64,000 nt of DNA from Streptomyces sioyaensis (GCF_004122735.1 NZ_SDIF01000006.1:1-64000); one strand, 5' to 3'. Shown: positions 7,839-17,318, counted from the stretch's first letter. Numbers and translations: made by a program. Notes: generated by a model from the letters alone, not told the origin.

Positions 7839-8909
7839 TCAGCGGCTGATCTCCTCGCGGAGGGCGGCCAGGAAGCCGTCGACGTCCGCCTCGGTGGTGT
7901 CGAACGCGCACATCCAGCGCACCTGGCCGGTCTGCTCGTCCCAGAAGTAGAAGCGGTAGCGCTTCTGCAGCCGCTCGCTGACATCGTGCGGCAGCCGGGC
8001 GAAGACCGCGTTCGCCTGCACGGGGTAGCAGATCTCCACCCCGTCGATGTCCCGCACCCCGGCCGCCAGCCGCTGCGCCATGGTGTTGGCGTGCCGGGCG
8101 TTGCGCAGCCACAGGTCCTTGGCGAGCAGCGCCTCCAACTGGACGGAGACGAAGCGCATCTTGGAAGCCAGCTGCATCGACAGCTTGCGCAGATGCTTCA
8201 TCGCGCGCACCCGGTCGGGGTTGAGCACGATCACGGCCTCGCCGAAGACCGCGCCGTTCTTGGTGCCGCCGTACGAGAGGATGTCGACCCCCACCGCGTT
8301 GGTGAAGGCCCGCATCGGGACGTCGAGCGTCGCCGCGGCATTGGCGATCCGCGCGCCGTCGAGATGCACCACCATGCCGCGCTCATGGGCGTGTTCGCAG
8401 ATCGCCCGGATCTCGTCGGGCGTGTAGACCGTGCCCAGCTCCGTGCTCTGGGTGATCGACACGACCTGCGGCATGGCGCGGTGCTCGTCGTCCCAGCCGT
8501 ACGCCTCGCGGTCGATCAGCTCGGGGGTGAGCTTGCCGTCCTCGGTCGGTACGGTGAGCAGCTTCAGCCCGCCGACCCGCTCGGGCGCACCGCACTCGTC
8601 GACATGGATGTGCGCGGTGTCGGCCGCTATCACCGCTCCCCAGCGGTCGGTCACGGCCTGCAGCGCGACGACATTGGCGCCGGTGCCGTTGAACACCGGG
8701 AACGCCTCGGCGCGCTGCCCGAAATGGCTGCGGACGACCCGCTGGAGGTGCTCGGTGTAGTCGTCCTCGCCGTAGGCGACCTGGTGGCCGCCGTTGGCGA
8801 GCGTGAGCGCGGCGAGGACCTCCGGATGCGCGCCCGCGTAGTTGTCGCTGGCGAAGCCGCGTATCTCGGGGTCGTGGTGCGGCCGGGCGTCGGTCTTCGC
8901 TCCGGTCAC
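7839..8909 (-). CDS. Threonine aldolase / beta-eliminating lyase family enzyme
   Basis: A 356-residue fold-type I PLP enzyme of the low-specificity threonine aldolase family, which cleaves L-threonine or allo-threonine to glycine and acetaldehyde. The PLP lysine lies in SYGGTKNGAVFGEAV (about Lys217). Other family blocks are GFASDNYAGAHPEV, FNGTGANVVAL, IHVDECGAPE and VVHLDGARIANAA. The GTG at 8909 overlaps the SDR stop as GTGA, so translational coupling decides the start; an ATG at 8927 is also possible. It is the last gene of the DUF6421-SDR-aldolase operon. Confidence 0.9.
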   Translation of the reverse strand: MTGAKTDARPHHDPEIRGFASDNYAGAHPEVLAALTLANGGHQVAYGEDDYTEHLQRVVRSHFGQRAEAFPVFNGTGANVVALQAVTDRWGAVIAADTAHIHVDECGAPERVGGLKLLTVPTEDGKLTPELIDREAYGWDDEHRAMPQVVSITQSTELGTVYTPDEIRAICEHAHERGMVVHLDGARIANAAATLDVPMRAFTNAVGVDILSYGGTKNGAVFGEAVIVLNPDRVRAMKHLRKLSMQLASKMRFVSVQLEALLAKDLWLRNARHANTMAQRLAAGVRDIDGVEICYPVQANAVFARLPHDVSERLQKRYRFYFWDEQTGQVRWMCAFDTTEADVDGFLAALREEISR

Positions 8910-9730
8910 GGCTCGGGGGTCAGCCACAGACGCTGTCCATTCACTTCCTGGGCGGGCCGGCTCCAGACCCCGGCGATGGCCTCGGCCAGCTCCGTGACAT
9001 CCGTGAAGCCCGCGAACTTGGCGTTCGGTCGCTCGGCGCGCATCTGGTCGTTGACGAGCGCCTTCACGATCAGGATGGCAGCCGCGGCGCGCGGCCCCTG
9101 CTCACCCCCCGCCTTGCGGAAGCCGTCCGCCATGGCGAGCGTCCAGGCCTCGGCGGCGGCCTTGGACGCGGCATAGGCGGCGTTGCCCCCGGTGGGCTTG
9201 CTGGCGCCGGCCGCGCTGGTGAGGAGGAAGCGGCCGTTGCCGCTGCGTTCGAGGGCCTCGTAGAACGCGAGGGAGGTGTGCTGCACGGTGCGGACCAGCA
9301 GCTTATGGAGCGTTTCCCAGTCCGTGAGGTCGGTCTCCGCGAAGGTCGACGAGCCGCGCCAGCCGCCGACCAGGTGCACCAGGCCGTCGACCCGGCCGAA
9401 CTCCTTCTCCGTACGGGCCGCCCACTCCCGGGCCTGGTCCACGTCGAGGAGGTCCACCGTCTCCCCTATCACCGTGGCGCCCCCGTGGGCGTACCGGGCC
9501 GCGTCCACGGCCTCCGCCAGCCGCTCGGGGTTGGAGTCCGAGCCGACCACCACCGCGCCCGCCTCGGCCAGCCGCAGCAGGGTCGCCCGGCCGGCCGGTC
9601 CGGCCGCGCCCGCCACTGCGATGACCGCACCCTCCAGCGGCCCCTGGCCGCCCGTCGACGTCACCATCTCCGTCGCCTCCTCGTCCTGCTCCTGGACGGC
9701 CGTCCGCCGGGTGTTCCGGTCGGTCTTCAT
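8906..9730 (-). CDS. SDR family NAD(P)-dependent oxidoreductase
   Basis: A 274-residue short-chain dehydrogenase. The nucleotide motif is VAGAAGPAGRA (variant of GxxxGxG, about residues 39-49) and the active-site pair is AAYAASKAAAEAW. A Thr/Ser before the catalytic tyrosine is supplied by RFLLTSAAGA. The substrate is unknown. The start at 9730 overlaps the DUF6421 stop as ATGA, and its own stop overlaps the threonine aldolase start, so all three proteins are made from one transcript. Confidence 0.9.
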   Translation of the reverse strand: MKTDRNTRRTAVQEQDEEATEMVTSTGGQGPLEGAVIAVAGAAGPAGRATLLRLAEAGAVVVGSDSNPERLAEAVDAARYAHGGATVIGETVDLLDVDQAREWAARTEKEFGRVDGLVHLVGGWRGSSTFAETDLTDWETLHKLLVRTVQHTSLAFYEALERSGNGRFLLTSAAGASKPTGGNAAYAASKAAAEAWTLAMADGFRKAGGEQGPRAAAAILIVKALVNDQMRAERPNAKFAGFTDVTELAEAIAGVWSRPAQEVNGQRLWLTPEP

Positions 9731-11124
9731 GCCGCCGCCAATTCATCGCTGTGGGCCGTGATGCCCTTGGTGGATGCGATCACAGCACGCAGCTTCTTGG
9801 CGAGCGCCTCGTAGAACATGCTCAGCGGGAACTCGTCGGGGAGCACGTCGTCCACGAGTTTGCGCGGCGGCTGGTCCAGGTCGAGGGCGTCGGGTCCCTT
9901 GGCCCAGACCGACCCCGGGTGCGGTGCGAGGTAGGTCGAGACGAGGTCGTACGCGGCGAACCAGTGGACCAGCTTGGGCCGGTCGATGCCGTCGCGGTAG
10001 AGCTTTTCGATCTCGCCGCACAGCTCGTTGGTGACCTTGGGCGCCCGCTCCCAGTCGATGTGCAGTGTGTTGTCCGTCCAGCGTACGACGTCGTGCTTGT
10101 GGAGGTACGCGAAGAGCAGCTGTCCGCCCAGGCCGTCGTAGTTGCGGACGCGGTCGCCGGTGACCGGGAAGCGGAACATCCGGTCGAAGATCACCGCGAA
10201 CTGTACGTCGCGGGCCTGCGCGTGCCCCTCGGCCTCCAGCTTCACGGCCTCCTTGAAGGCGGTGAGGTCACAGCGCAGCTCCTCCAGGCCGTACATCCAG
10301 AACGGCTGGCGCTGCTTGATCATGAAGGGGTCGAACGGCAGGTCACCGTGGCTGTGGGTGCGGTCGTGCACCATGTCCCACAGGACGAACGCCTCCTGGC
10401 AGCGCTTCTGGTCGGCGAGCATCTCGCTGATGTCCTCGGGGAGTTCCAGGCCCAGGGTCTCGACGGCGGCCTGGCTGACCCGCCGGAAGCGGGCGGCCTC
10501 GCGGTCGCAGAAGATGCCGCCCCAGCTGAAGCGCTCGGGGGCCTCGCGCACGGCGATGGTCTCCGGGAAGAGCACCGCGGAGTTGGTGTCGTAGCCGGCC
10601 GTGAAGTCCTCGAAGGCGATGCCGCAGAAGAGCGCGTTGTCGTAGCGGGTGCGCTCCAGCTCGGCGAGCCAGTCCGGCCAGACCATGCGCAGGACGACGG
10701 CCTCGAAGTTGCGGTCCGGGTTGCCGTTCTGGGTGTACATGGGGAACAGCACGAGGTGCTGGAGGCCGTCGGCGCGCTGCTGGGCGGGCTGGAAGGCGAG
10801 CAGCGAGTCGAGGAAGTCCGGCACGCCGAAGCCGCCGTCGGCCCAGCGGCGCAGGTCGGCGGCGAGCGCCTGGTGGTAGGCGGCGTTGTGCGGGAGCAGC
10901 GGGGCGAGCTCCGCGAGGGCCGCTATCACGCGGTCGACCTCCGTACGGACGGCGTCGGCGCTCGGCGCGCCCTCCGCCTCCAGGTCGACCGAACCGTCCT
11001 TGGACTGCCAGGGGCGGATGGTCTCGACCGCGTTCTTGAGCACGGGCCACGCCGGGTGCCCGACCACACTCCCTGCGGTCGTGGTGCCCCCCTGGACACC
11101 CACAGGCGAAAGAATTTCCGTCAT
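9727..11124 (-). CDS. DUF6421 family protein
   Basis: A 465-residue protein of the DUF6421 family, widespread in Streptomyces and without an assigned function. Distinct blocks include LVLFPMYTQNGNPDRNFEAV, the Cys-containing FCGIAFEDFTAGYDTNSAVLF (written in part), FCDREAARFRRV, and the His-rich LWDMVHDRTHSHGDLPFDP, which could bind a metal. No signal peptide or membrane segment is seen. It heads the operon with the SDR and the threonine aldolase. A role with those two in amino-acid or aldehyde metabolism is only an inference. Confidence 0.85.
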   Translation of the reverse strand: MTEILSPVGVQGGTTTAGSVVGHPAWPVLKNAVETIRPWQSKDGSVDLEAEGAPSADAVRTEVDRVIAALAELAPLLPHNAAYHQALAADLRRWADGGFGVPDFLDSLLAFQPAQQRADGLQHLVLFPMYTQNGNPDRNFEAVVLRMVWPDWLAELERTRYDNALFCGIAFEDFTAGYDTNSAVLFPETIAVREAPERFSWGGIFCDREAARFRRVSQAAVETLGLELPEDISEMLADQKRCQEAFVLWDMVHDRTHSHGDLPFDPFMIKQRQPFWMYGLEELRCDLTAFKEAVKLEAEGHAQARDVQFAVIFDRMFRFPVTGDRVRNYDGLGGQLLFAYLHKHDVVRWTDNTLHIDWERAPKVTNELCGEIEKLYRDGIDRPKLVHWFAAYDLVSTYLAPHPGSVWAKGPDALDLDQPPRKLVDDVLPDEFPLSMFYEALAKKLRAVIASTKGITAHSDELAAA

Positions 11125-11767
11125 GACTGCCCTCCGGCGGTAGATCGTGTTGTCAGGACACGGTAACCAGCCAAGGATCGTCCACTCAAGTGGGCTAGCT
11201 GAAAATTATCCCGTTGACACCCCGTACACACGCCGATTTTTCCTGTGCGTGACGCCCTGAGCGCCACTTCCTACCAGCCGCGCCAGCCCTCGCCGCGCTT
11301 CCTCCGGGAGCCCACAACCCCGTGAGAGAGCCGCGAGCGGGCCCTGGACGGGGTCCGGAGAAGCCCTGGGAGGACCCCTGGGCACACCGCGCCGGACAGG
11401 GCCGCGCGACCCCCTCCCCAGCTCCTGTGGCATATGCCACACCCGCTCGGACAACGGGTCGCGGCGTGCTGCCGCGCCCTGGGGGCATCCCCGCGTCGGA
11501 CGCGTCCGACGCCGCGCCCCGGCCCCGGGACGTCGTCAGCGCACCGGGGAATCGCCCACATGAGGGTGAAGTGGTCTGACGCCGGATCTGGCGGGTACCC
11601 GTACTGGACACACCGCGGTCCGTTCGGCACCCCTTCTTTCCCCGCCCGGTCCCGTTAGGCTGTGCGCCGTTTCGTACGCCGTGGCCGACGTACGCCGTGG
11701 CCGACGGTCGACGGTCGACATGCTCCAGAGCCGACAGCAGCACCGAGCCGACAGAAGCGAGGCAGCC
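11125..11767. other. 643-bp intergenic region with a 16-bp perfect palindrome
   Basis: This is a divergent region between the DUF6421 gene and the glycerophosphodiesterase gene. I find no convincing gene. It contains a perfect palindrome TGTGGCATATGCCACA at 11426-11441, an AT-richer patch at about 11190-11230 with a TTGACA at 11213, and short tandem duplications (a 16-bp unit twice, then a 7-bp unit twice) at about 11674-11718 just before the phosphodiesterase start. The palindrome is a plausible operator; no known regulator box was recognised. Confidence 0.4.
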
Positions 11768-12451
11768 TTGTCCTTTCTCACCATCGGACACCGCGGGATG
11801 ATGGGCGTCGAGCCGGAGAACACCCTGCGTTCCTTCGTCCGCGCCGAGCACGAAGGCCTCGATGTCATCGAACTGGATCTGCATCTGAGCAAGGACGGCT
11901 CGCTGGTCGTGATGCACGACGCGGATGTCGACCGGACCACCGACGGCGCCGGCCCGATCTCCGAGCGCACCCTCGCCGAGCTGCGTGAACTCGATGCCGG
12001 GCGGGGCGAGCGGATCCCCGTCTTCGAGGAGGTCGTGGAGGCCGTCAAGGCACCGTTGCAGGCCGAGATCAAGGATGTGGCGGCCGCGCAGGCGCTGGCC
12101 GAGGTGATGCGGGCGCGCGATCTGACCGGTCGGGTCGAGGTGATCTCCTTCCACGACGAGGCGCTGGCCGCCATCCGCACCCTGCTGCCCGGCGTGCGCA
12201 CCGCGCTGGTCGCCAGCCGGTACGGCGCCGATGTCGTGGACCGTGCACAGGCCGTCGGGGCGACGATGCTGTCCCTGAACATCCGGCGGCTCACCCTGGA
12301 GCTGGTCGAGCGGGCACACGCCGCCCATCTGAAGGTCCTGGGCTGGACGGTCAACACCCACGACCAGCTCCGGCTGGCGCGCGGGCTGGGCCTGGACGGC
12401 GTGGTGACCGATCTGCCGGAGATCCGGCGGGCGGTGCGCTTCACGGCGTGA
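11768..12451 (+). CDS. Glycerophosphodiester phosphodiesterase
   Basis: A 227-residue GDPD-family TIM barrel that hydrolyses glycerophosphodiesters to glycerol-3-phosphate and an alcohol. Catalytic and metal residues are seen in GHRGMMGVEPENTLRSF (His8, Arg9, Glu15, Asn17) and in ELDLHLSKDGSLVVMHD, with the C-terminal WTVNTHDQLRLARGLGLDGVVTD split around the barrel end. I chose the TTG at 11768 because GAGG is correctly spaced before it and the family motif follows at once. An in-frame ATG at 11720 would add an unconserved tail. No signal peptide is seen, so it is probably cytoplasmic. Confidence 0.9.
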   Translation: MSFLTIGHRGMMGVEPENTLRSFVRAEHEGLDVIELDLHLSKDGSLVVMHDADVDRTTDGAGPISERTLAELRELDAGRGERIPVFEEVVEAVKAPLQAEIKDVAAAQALAEVMRARDLTGRVEVISFHDEALAAIRTLLPGVRTALVASRYGADVVDRAQAVGATMLSLNIRRLTLELVERAHAAHLKVLGWTVNTHDQLRLARGLGLDGVVTDLPEIRRAVRFTA

Positions 12452-12665
12452 GGAGGCCAAGCCCCCGGCGAGGAACTAGACGGACTGCGCCAGGTGGTAC
12501 GGGCCGGCCGGTACGAGCCGGGCCTCCATCCCGTCGCGCGCCTCGGTGCCCGTCGTCTGTCAGCTGGGAAATCCGCAGTTCACAGCGGCGCAACGAGCTT
12601 CCACCATGCGGACGTTTCGCCCGGTGATCTCGACAGATGGCCTCGCGCACTGCCACTCTCCCGCC

Positions 12666-13547
12666 ATGCGCCTCGCCAACTGCCCCCTCCGCCTTGCCGC
12701 TTGCACCACCGTCGTGCTGCTCGCGGCGGCCGTCGGCTGTGCCCCACAGGACGAGTCCCCCGGTGGCCCACGGGCCGCCGGGCGGGGCACGCAGAGCTGT
12801 GACCGCGGCAAACTGCCCACCGTCGCCCGTGGCACGCTCACGATCGGCACCGACAAGCCCGCCTACGCGCCGTGGTTCCACGACGACGACCCGGCGAGCG
12901 GCAAGGGCTTCGAATCGGCGGTCGCCTACGCCGTCGCCCGGCAACTGGGCTATGACAAGGGCGCGGTGCACTGGCAGACCGTGCCGTTCAACAACGCCTT
13001 CGCGCCCGGCGAGAAGAAGTTCGACTTCGACATCAACCAGGTCTCCATCAACGCCGCACGCAAACGGGCCGTCGCCTTCTCCTCCGGCTACTACGACGTA
13101 CGGCAGGCGGTCATCGCGCTGAAGGGCTCCAAGGCCGCGCACGCCAGGAGCATCGCCGGTCTCCGTCGGCTCAAGCTCGGCGCCCAGGTGGGCAGTACCA
13201 GCCTGGACGTCATCCATGACACCGTCCGGCCGACGCAGCCCCCGGCCGTCTTTCAGAAGAACGACCTCGCCAAGTCCGCGCTGAGGAACGGTCAGGTCGA
13301 CGCGATCCTCACCGATCTGCCGACGGCCTTCTTCATCACCTCCGCCGAGGTGAAGGACGCCGAGGTGGTCGGGCAGTTCGCCGCCACCGGCGCCGCGAAG
13401 GAGCAGTTCGGCCTGGTCCTGGACAAGGAGAGCCGGCTCACCGGGTGTGTGAGCGCCGCGGTGGACGCGCTGCGCAGGAACGGCACCCTCGCCGCGCTGG
13501 AGAAGAAGTGGCTGACCGACGCGGTGTCCGTCCCGGTGCTCACATGA
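12666..13547 (+). CDS. Polar amino-acid ABC transporter, substrate-binding lipoprotein
   Basis: A 293-residue family 3 solute-binding protein. It has a lipoprotein signal with the lipobox ending AAAVGC (Cys25), so it is anchored outside the membrane. The start of the mature domain (RGTLTIGTDKPAYAPWF), then GKGFESAVAYAVARQLGY, FDINQVSINAARKRAVAFS and the second lobe (KLGAQVGSTSLDVI) are all typical. The ligand is probably a polar amino acid. The ATG at 12666 directly precedes the signal peptide. Its stop overlaps the permease start as ATGA. Confidence 0.92.
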   Translation: MRLANCPLRLAACTTVVLLAAAVGCAPQDESPGGPRAAGRGTQSCDRGKLPTVARGTLTIGTDKPAYAPWFHDDDPASGKGFESAVAYAVARQLGYDKGAVHWQTVPFNNAFAPGEKKFDFDINQVSINAARKRAVAFSSGYYDVRQAVIALKGSKAAHARSIAGLRRLKLGAQVGSTSLDVIHDTVRPTQPPAVFQKNDLAKSALRNGQVDAILTDLPTAFFITSAEVKDAEVVGQFAATGAAKEQFGLVLDKESRLTGCVSAAVDALRRNGTLAALEKKWLTDAVSVPVLT

Positions 13548-14434
13548 CGTCCTCGAAAGGCGTGGTGAACGGCTCCTTCGAGGAGGGCGGGTACGTGCCC
13601 TCGCAGCGGCGGGTGGAGCGGGAGCGCTTCAAGCGGGCCAGGGCCCGGCGCGCGGTCGGCGTCGCCGCACTGAGCACCCTGGTCACCGCCGTCGTCCTGT
13701 TCCTCGTGATCACCCGCTCCCCCGGCTGGCCGCGCACCCGAGAGACCTTCTTCAGCGCCGCGTATGCGCGCAAGGCGCTGCCGGAGGTCCTGGACGGGCT
13801 GCTGCTGAATCTGCGGCTGCTGGTGGTGTGCGGGGCGGCGGTGCTGGTGCTCGGGCTCCTGCTGGCGGTGGCCCGGACGCTGCGCGGCCCGGTGTTCTTC
13901 CCGCTGCGCGCCCTGGCCACCGCATACACCGACTTCTTCCGCGGACTGCCGCTGATCATCTGTCTGCTGATGGTGGTCTTCGGGGTGCCGGCGCTGCGGC
14001 TCCAGGGCGTGACCACCGATCCGGTGATGCTCGGCGGCACCGCGCTGGTCCTGACGTACTCGGCGTATGTGGCCGAGGTCTTCCGGGCCGGCATCGAGTC
14101 GGTGCACCCCTCGCAGCGGGCCGCGGCCCGGTCGCTGGGGCTGAGCGGCGGGCAGACGCTGCGCTTCGTGGTGCTGCCGCAGGCGGTGCGGCGGGTGGTG
14201 CCGCCGCTGCTGAACGATCTGGTCTCGCTGCAGAAGGACACCGGTCTGGTCTCCATCGCGGGCGCGGTGGACGCGGTCTACGCGGCGCAGATCATCGCCG
14301 GCAGGGACTTCAACTTCACGCCGTACGTCGTGGCCGGTCTCGTCTTCGTCGCGCTGACGATCCCGATGACGCGCGGCACGGACTGGATCACGGCCCGCAT
14401 GGACCGCAAGCGCGCCCAGGGAGGCCTGGTATGA
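13544..14434 (+). CDS. Polar amino-acid ABC transporter permease
   Basis: A 296-residue His/Glu/Gln/Arg-type permease with about five membrane segments. The cytoplasmic EAA loop, AARSLGLSGGQTLRFVVLPQA, contacts the ATPase. FFRGLPLIICLLMVVFG and VLTYSAYVAEVFRAGIESV are family blocks. A charged 40-residue N-terminal stretch precedes the first helix. Start and stop are both in ATGA overlaps with the neighbouring transporter genes, so expression is coupled. With only one permease gene, the transporter would use a homodimer. Confidence 0.93.
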   Translation: MTSSKGVVNGSFEEGGYVPSQRRVERERFKRARARRAVGVAALSTLVTAVVLFLVITRSPGWPRTRETFFSAAYARKALPEVLDGLLLNLRLLVVCGAAVLVLGLLLAVARTLRGPVFFPLRALATAYTDFFRGLPLIICLLMVVFGVPALRLQGVTTDPVMLGGTALVLTYSAYVAEVFRAGIESVHPSQRAAARSLGLSGGQTLRFVVLPQAVRRVVPPLLNDLVSLQKDTGLVSIAGAVDAVYAAQIIAGRDFNFTPYVVAGLVFVALTIPMTRGTDWITARMDRKRAQGGLV

Positions 14435-15243
14435 GCACGACCGACGACACCCCGCGGCCGGCCGACGGGGCCGTCGGCCACGAGGCGCCCGGCGACGGCC
14501 CGGTGCTGCGGCTGGAGTCCGTGCGCAAGACGTACGGACGGGGCACGGTCGTGCTGCGGGATGTGGACCTCGCGGTCCCCGCGCACACCGTGACCACGCT
14601 GATCGGCGCCTCGGGGTCGGGCAAGTCCACGCTGCTGCGCTGCGCCGGCCTGCTGGAGGAGATCGACGACGGCGCGATCTTCCTGGACGGTGCGGAGATC
14701 ACCGATCCGCGGAGCGACGCGGACTCCGTGCGCCGCCGGATCGGCGTGGTCTTCCAGGCCTACAACCTCTTCCCGCACATGACCGTGCTGGACAACATCA
14801 CGCTGGCGCCCCGCCGGGTGCACGGGATGCCGCGCGCGCAGGCCGAGGCGCGGGCCCGCGAGCTGCTGGAGCGGCTCGGGCTCGGCGGGCGGGGCGGCGA
14901 GTACCCGGACCGGCTCAGCGGCGGCCAGCAGCAGCGGGTGGCGATCGTCCGCGCACTGGCCGGGCGGCCCCGGCTGCTCCTGCTGGACGAGGTCACCGCG
15001 GCGCTCGACCCGGAGCTGGTGGGCGAGGTGCTCGGCGTCGTCCGCGATCTGAAGGAGGAGGGGATGACCATGGTCATCGCCACCCATGAGATGGGCTTTG
15101 CGCGGGAGGTCGCCGACCAGGTGTGCTTCCTGGACGGCGGGGTGGTGGTGGAACGCGGCACGCCCGAGCAGGTCTTCGGGGATCCGCAGCACGACCGCAC
15201 CCGGCAGTTCCTGCGGCGGATCATCCAGGCGGGACGGCTGTGA
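14431..15243 (+). CDS. Polar amino-acid ABC transporter ATP-binding protein
   Basis: A 270-residue ABC ATPase with Walker A GASGSGKST (about residues 59-67), Q-loop VVFQAYNLFPHMTV, signature LSGGQQQRVAIVRAL, Walker B LLLLDEVTAALDP and switch histidine ATHEMGFARE. This is the GlnQ/ArtP-type arrangement for polar amino acids. A low-complexity 24-residue tail precedes the domain. It is the third gene of the uptake operon and is coupled by ATGA to the permease. Confidence 0.95.
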   Translation: MSTTDDTPRPADGAVGHEAPGDGPVLRLESVRKTYGRGTVVLRDVDLAVPAHTVTTLIGASGSGKSTLLRCAGLLEEIDDGAIFLDGAEITDPRSDADSVRRRIGVVFQAYNLFPHMTVLDNITLAPRRVHGMPRAQAEARARELLERLGLGGRGGEYPDRLSGGQQQRVAIVRALAGRPRLLLLDEVTAALDPELVGEVLGVVRDLKEEGMTMVIATHEMGFAREVADQVCFLDGGVVVERGTPEQVFGDPQHDRTRQFLRRIIQAGRL

Positions 15244-15325
15244 GCACCGGCCGTCGGCACCGCCCGGCCGCACGCCCAAGGGGGCCCGTCCACCGGACGG
15301 GCGCCGCGGCCGCGCCCGGCGTGCC

Positions 15326-15859
15326 CTAGCCGAGCGGCTTGACCAGCAGCTCGAACTCCAGGTCGGGGCGCTGCGGGATGCCGAATCGCTCATCGCCGTA
15401 CGGGAACGGGGTGAGCTGTCCGGTGCGCCGGTAGCCGCGGCGCTCGTACCAGGCGATCAGCTCGTCGCGCTGCCGGATGACCGTCATCCGCATCTCGCGG
15501 ACGCCCCAGGTCTCCCGCGCTATCCGCTCGGCCTCCGCGATGATCACCTTGCCGAGGCCGCCGCCCTGGAGCTGCGGGCGCACCGCGAACATCCCGAAGT
15601 ACGCGTGGTCCCCGCGGTGTTCGAGCTGGCAGCAGGCGATCAGTTCCCCGTCCCGCTCGGCGATCAGCAGCCGGCCGTCCGCTTTGCGCACCACGGCGGT
15701 CACGCCGTCCGGGTCGGTGCGCTGGCCCGCCAGCAGGTCCGCCTCCGTCGTCCAGCCGGCCCGGCTGGTATCGCCGCGGTACGCCGACTCGATGAGCTCG
15801 ACGAGCCCGGGGACGTCGGCGTCGAGGGCGGTACGGAAGGTCAGCTCGCTGGTGGGCAT
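15326..15859 (-). CDS. GNAT family N-acetyltransferase
   Basis: A 177-residue GNAT protein. The acetyl-CoA pyrophosphate-binding motif is seen as VRPQLQGGGLGKVII (Q/RxxGxG/A form), preceded by YFGMFAV. The C-terminal block is YERRGYRRTGQLTPFP. The substrate is unknown. It is convergent with the ABC transporter operon and divergent from the VOC gene, with a hairpin in the shared upstream region. Confidence 0.88.
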   Translation of the reverse strand: MPTSELTFRTALDADVPGLVELIESAYRGDTSRAGWTTEADLLAGQRTDPDGVTAVVRKADGRLLIAERDGELIACCQLEHRGDHAYFGMFAVRPQLQGGGLGKVIIAEAERIARETWGVREMRMTVIRQRDELIAWYERRGYRRTGQLTPFPYGDERFGIPQRPDLEFELLVKPLG

Positions 15860-15932
15860 GGCGCGCGGAGTCCTCTCAGAGCAGCACGAATGACTGCATG
15901 GAGGCTAACAAGTGGTATGCCTGCCGTGTCAG

Positions 15933-15970
15933 GGCCTTTCGCCACGGCTTTTCGGCGGTGGCGAAAGGCC
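15933..15970. repeat. Inverted repeat in a divergent intergenic region
   Basis: Perfect 13-bp arms (15933-15945 and 15958-15970) with a 12-base loop lie upstream of both the GNAT gene (minus) and the VOC gene (plus). Because it sits ahead of two starts and not after two stops, it is more likely an operator or a 5'-UTR structure than a terminator. Confidence 0.5.
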
Positions 15971-16000
15971 GCGCCCGGCCGCGGGCCGTAGGGTCCCGGC

Positions 16001-16387
16001 ATGGTGCACGTACTGAGCAGCAGGGTGTTGTTGCGGCCGGCCGACCCCGAGCGGTCGCGGGCGTTCTACGGCGAGGCGCTGGGGCTGGAGATCTACCGGG
16101 AATTCGGCACGGGGCCCCAACGTGGCACGGTCTACTTCCTGGGCGGTGGCTTCCTGGAGGTCTCCGGACGCGCCGCGGATCCGGCCACGGACACCCTCCA
16201 GTTGTGGCTCCAGGTGGCGGACGTGGCCACCGCACACGAAGAACTGCGGGCCCATGGCGTCGAGGTGCTGCGGCCGCCCGTGCAGGAGCCGTGGGGCCTG
16301 ATCGAGCTGTGGATCGCCGACCCGGACGGCCACCGGATCGTGCTGACGCAGGTCCCGGCAGACCATCCGCTGCGCTACCGCCCCTGA
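16001..16387 (+). CDS. VOC (glyoxalase/bleomycin-resistance) family protein
   Basis: A 128-residue vicinal-oxygen-chelate protein with paired beta-alpha-beta-beta-beta modules. It starts MVHVLSSRVLLRPADPERS; FYGEALGLEIYREF and the C-terminal WGLIELWIADPDGHRIVL are classic. Members are glyoxalase-like isomerases, dioxygenases or drug-binding proteins, and the sequence alone does not separate these. The ATG at 16001 gives a full single VOC unit. Confidence 0.87.
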   Translation: MVHVLSSRVLLRPADPERSRAFYGEALGLEIYREFGTGPQRGTVYFLGGGFLEVSGRAADPATDTLQLWLQVADVATAHEELRAHGVEVLRPPVQEPWGLIELWIADPDGHRIVLTQVPADHPLRYRP

Positions 16388-16610
16388 GGCCTGTCCGGCG
16401 GAAGCGGGGCCGGGCGCGGTCCGCGGTGCCCTTGCGCGTGCGCTGCCGGGCCCGGAGCCGCCGGGCCTGGAGTCGTCGTGCCCGGAGCCGCCTGCCCGGA
16501 GCCGTCGGGCCCCCGCACCCGCGCCCCCCGTGCGTCCGTGCGCTCCCGTGTGCGGGTCACCGGGCGGGAATCCTGCCCCCGTTGCGTACGGGTCCAAGGG
16601 GAGGTGCTCG

Positions 16611-17180
16611 GTGCACGGACCACCGTGGGTCGGCTGGCCGCTGGTGCTGCTGTGTGCCGCGGCCGGCGCGTACTGCCTGGTGCGGTCGCGTACCGTCCCG
16701 GCCGCCGAGCGGGGTGCGGCGCGCGGTGAGGGGCTGATGGCGCTGGGGATGGCGGCGATGGCGTGGCCGGCGTCCGCCGCGGCGCCCCTGGCGTGGTCGC
16801 CGTGGCTGTTCACCGCGGTGTTCGGGGTTGCGGGGCTGTGGGCGCTGGCCCGGCGCCATCTGCACCATGCGGTGGGCGCGGGGGCCATGGCGTACATGGC
16901 GCTCGCGATGGCGCTGCCCGCCGGGCAGTGGGGCCCTGCCGGGCACCCGGACGGGATGAGCCCGATGGGGCACCCGGTGCCGGGCGGAGTGCCGTTGCTG
17001 ACCGGGCTGTTGCTTCTCTACTTCACGGTGTACGTGATCGCGGCGGGCGTCCGGCTGGTGCCGGCGGCGGTGACCACGGGGCCGGACGGGCCGGCGGCGG
17101 ACGGCGGGCCGCCCGGGGTGCTGCGGGCCTGCCGGGTGGCGATGGGGATCGGCATGCTGGCGATGCTGCTGGCGCTGTGA
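16611..17180 (+). CDS. DUF5134 family membrane protein
   Basis: A 189-residue integral membrane protein with about five hydrophobic segments and a Met/His/Gly-rich loop (GHPDGMSPMGHPVPGG at about residues 105-120) that might bind a metal. Streptomyces proteins of this type are annotated DUF5134, with no known function. I chose the GTG at 16611 because GGGGAGG is seven bases upstream. The next gene encodes an M56 peptidase, and such pairs often accompany copper- or penicillin-responsive genes; that link is inference. Confidence 0.75.
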   Translation: MHGPPWVGWPLVLLCAAAGAYCLVRSRTVPAAERGAARGEGLMALGMAAMAWPASAAAPLAWSPWLFTAVFGVAGLWALARRHLHHAVGAGAMAYMALAMALPAGQWGPAGHPDGMSPMGHPVPGGVPLLTGLLLLYFTVYVIAAGVRLVPAAVTTGPDGPAADGGPPGVLRACRVAMGIGMLAMLLAL

Positions 17181-17318
17181 ACTGCGGCGATGCCTGCCGC
17201 CCCGTGGTGCGCCGCCCGCACGCCCGGTCCGCGGTTCACACCCGTTGCGCGGGTGGCATACGTCACTTCCGGCCCGCGCCCGTACCAACGGGTAGGCGCC
17301 CGCTCATAGGCTGACGCC

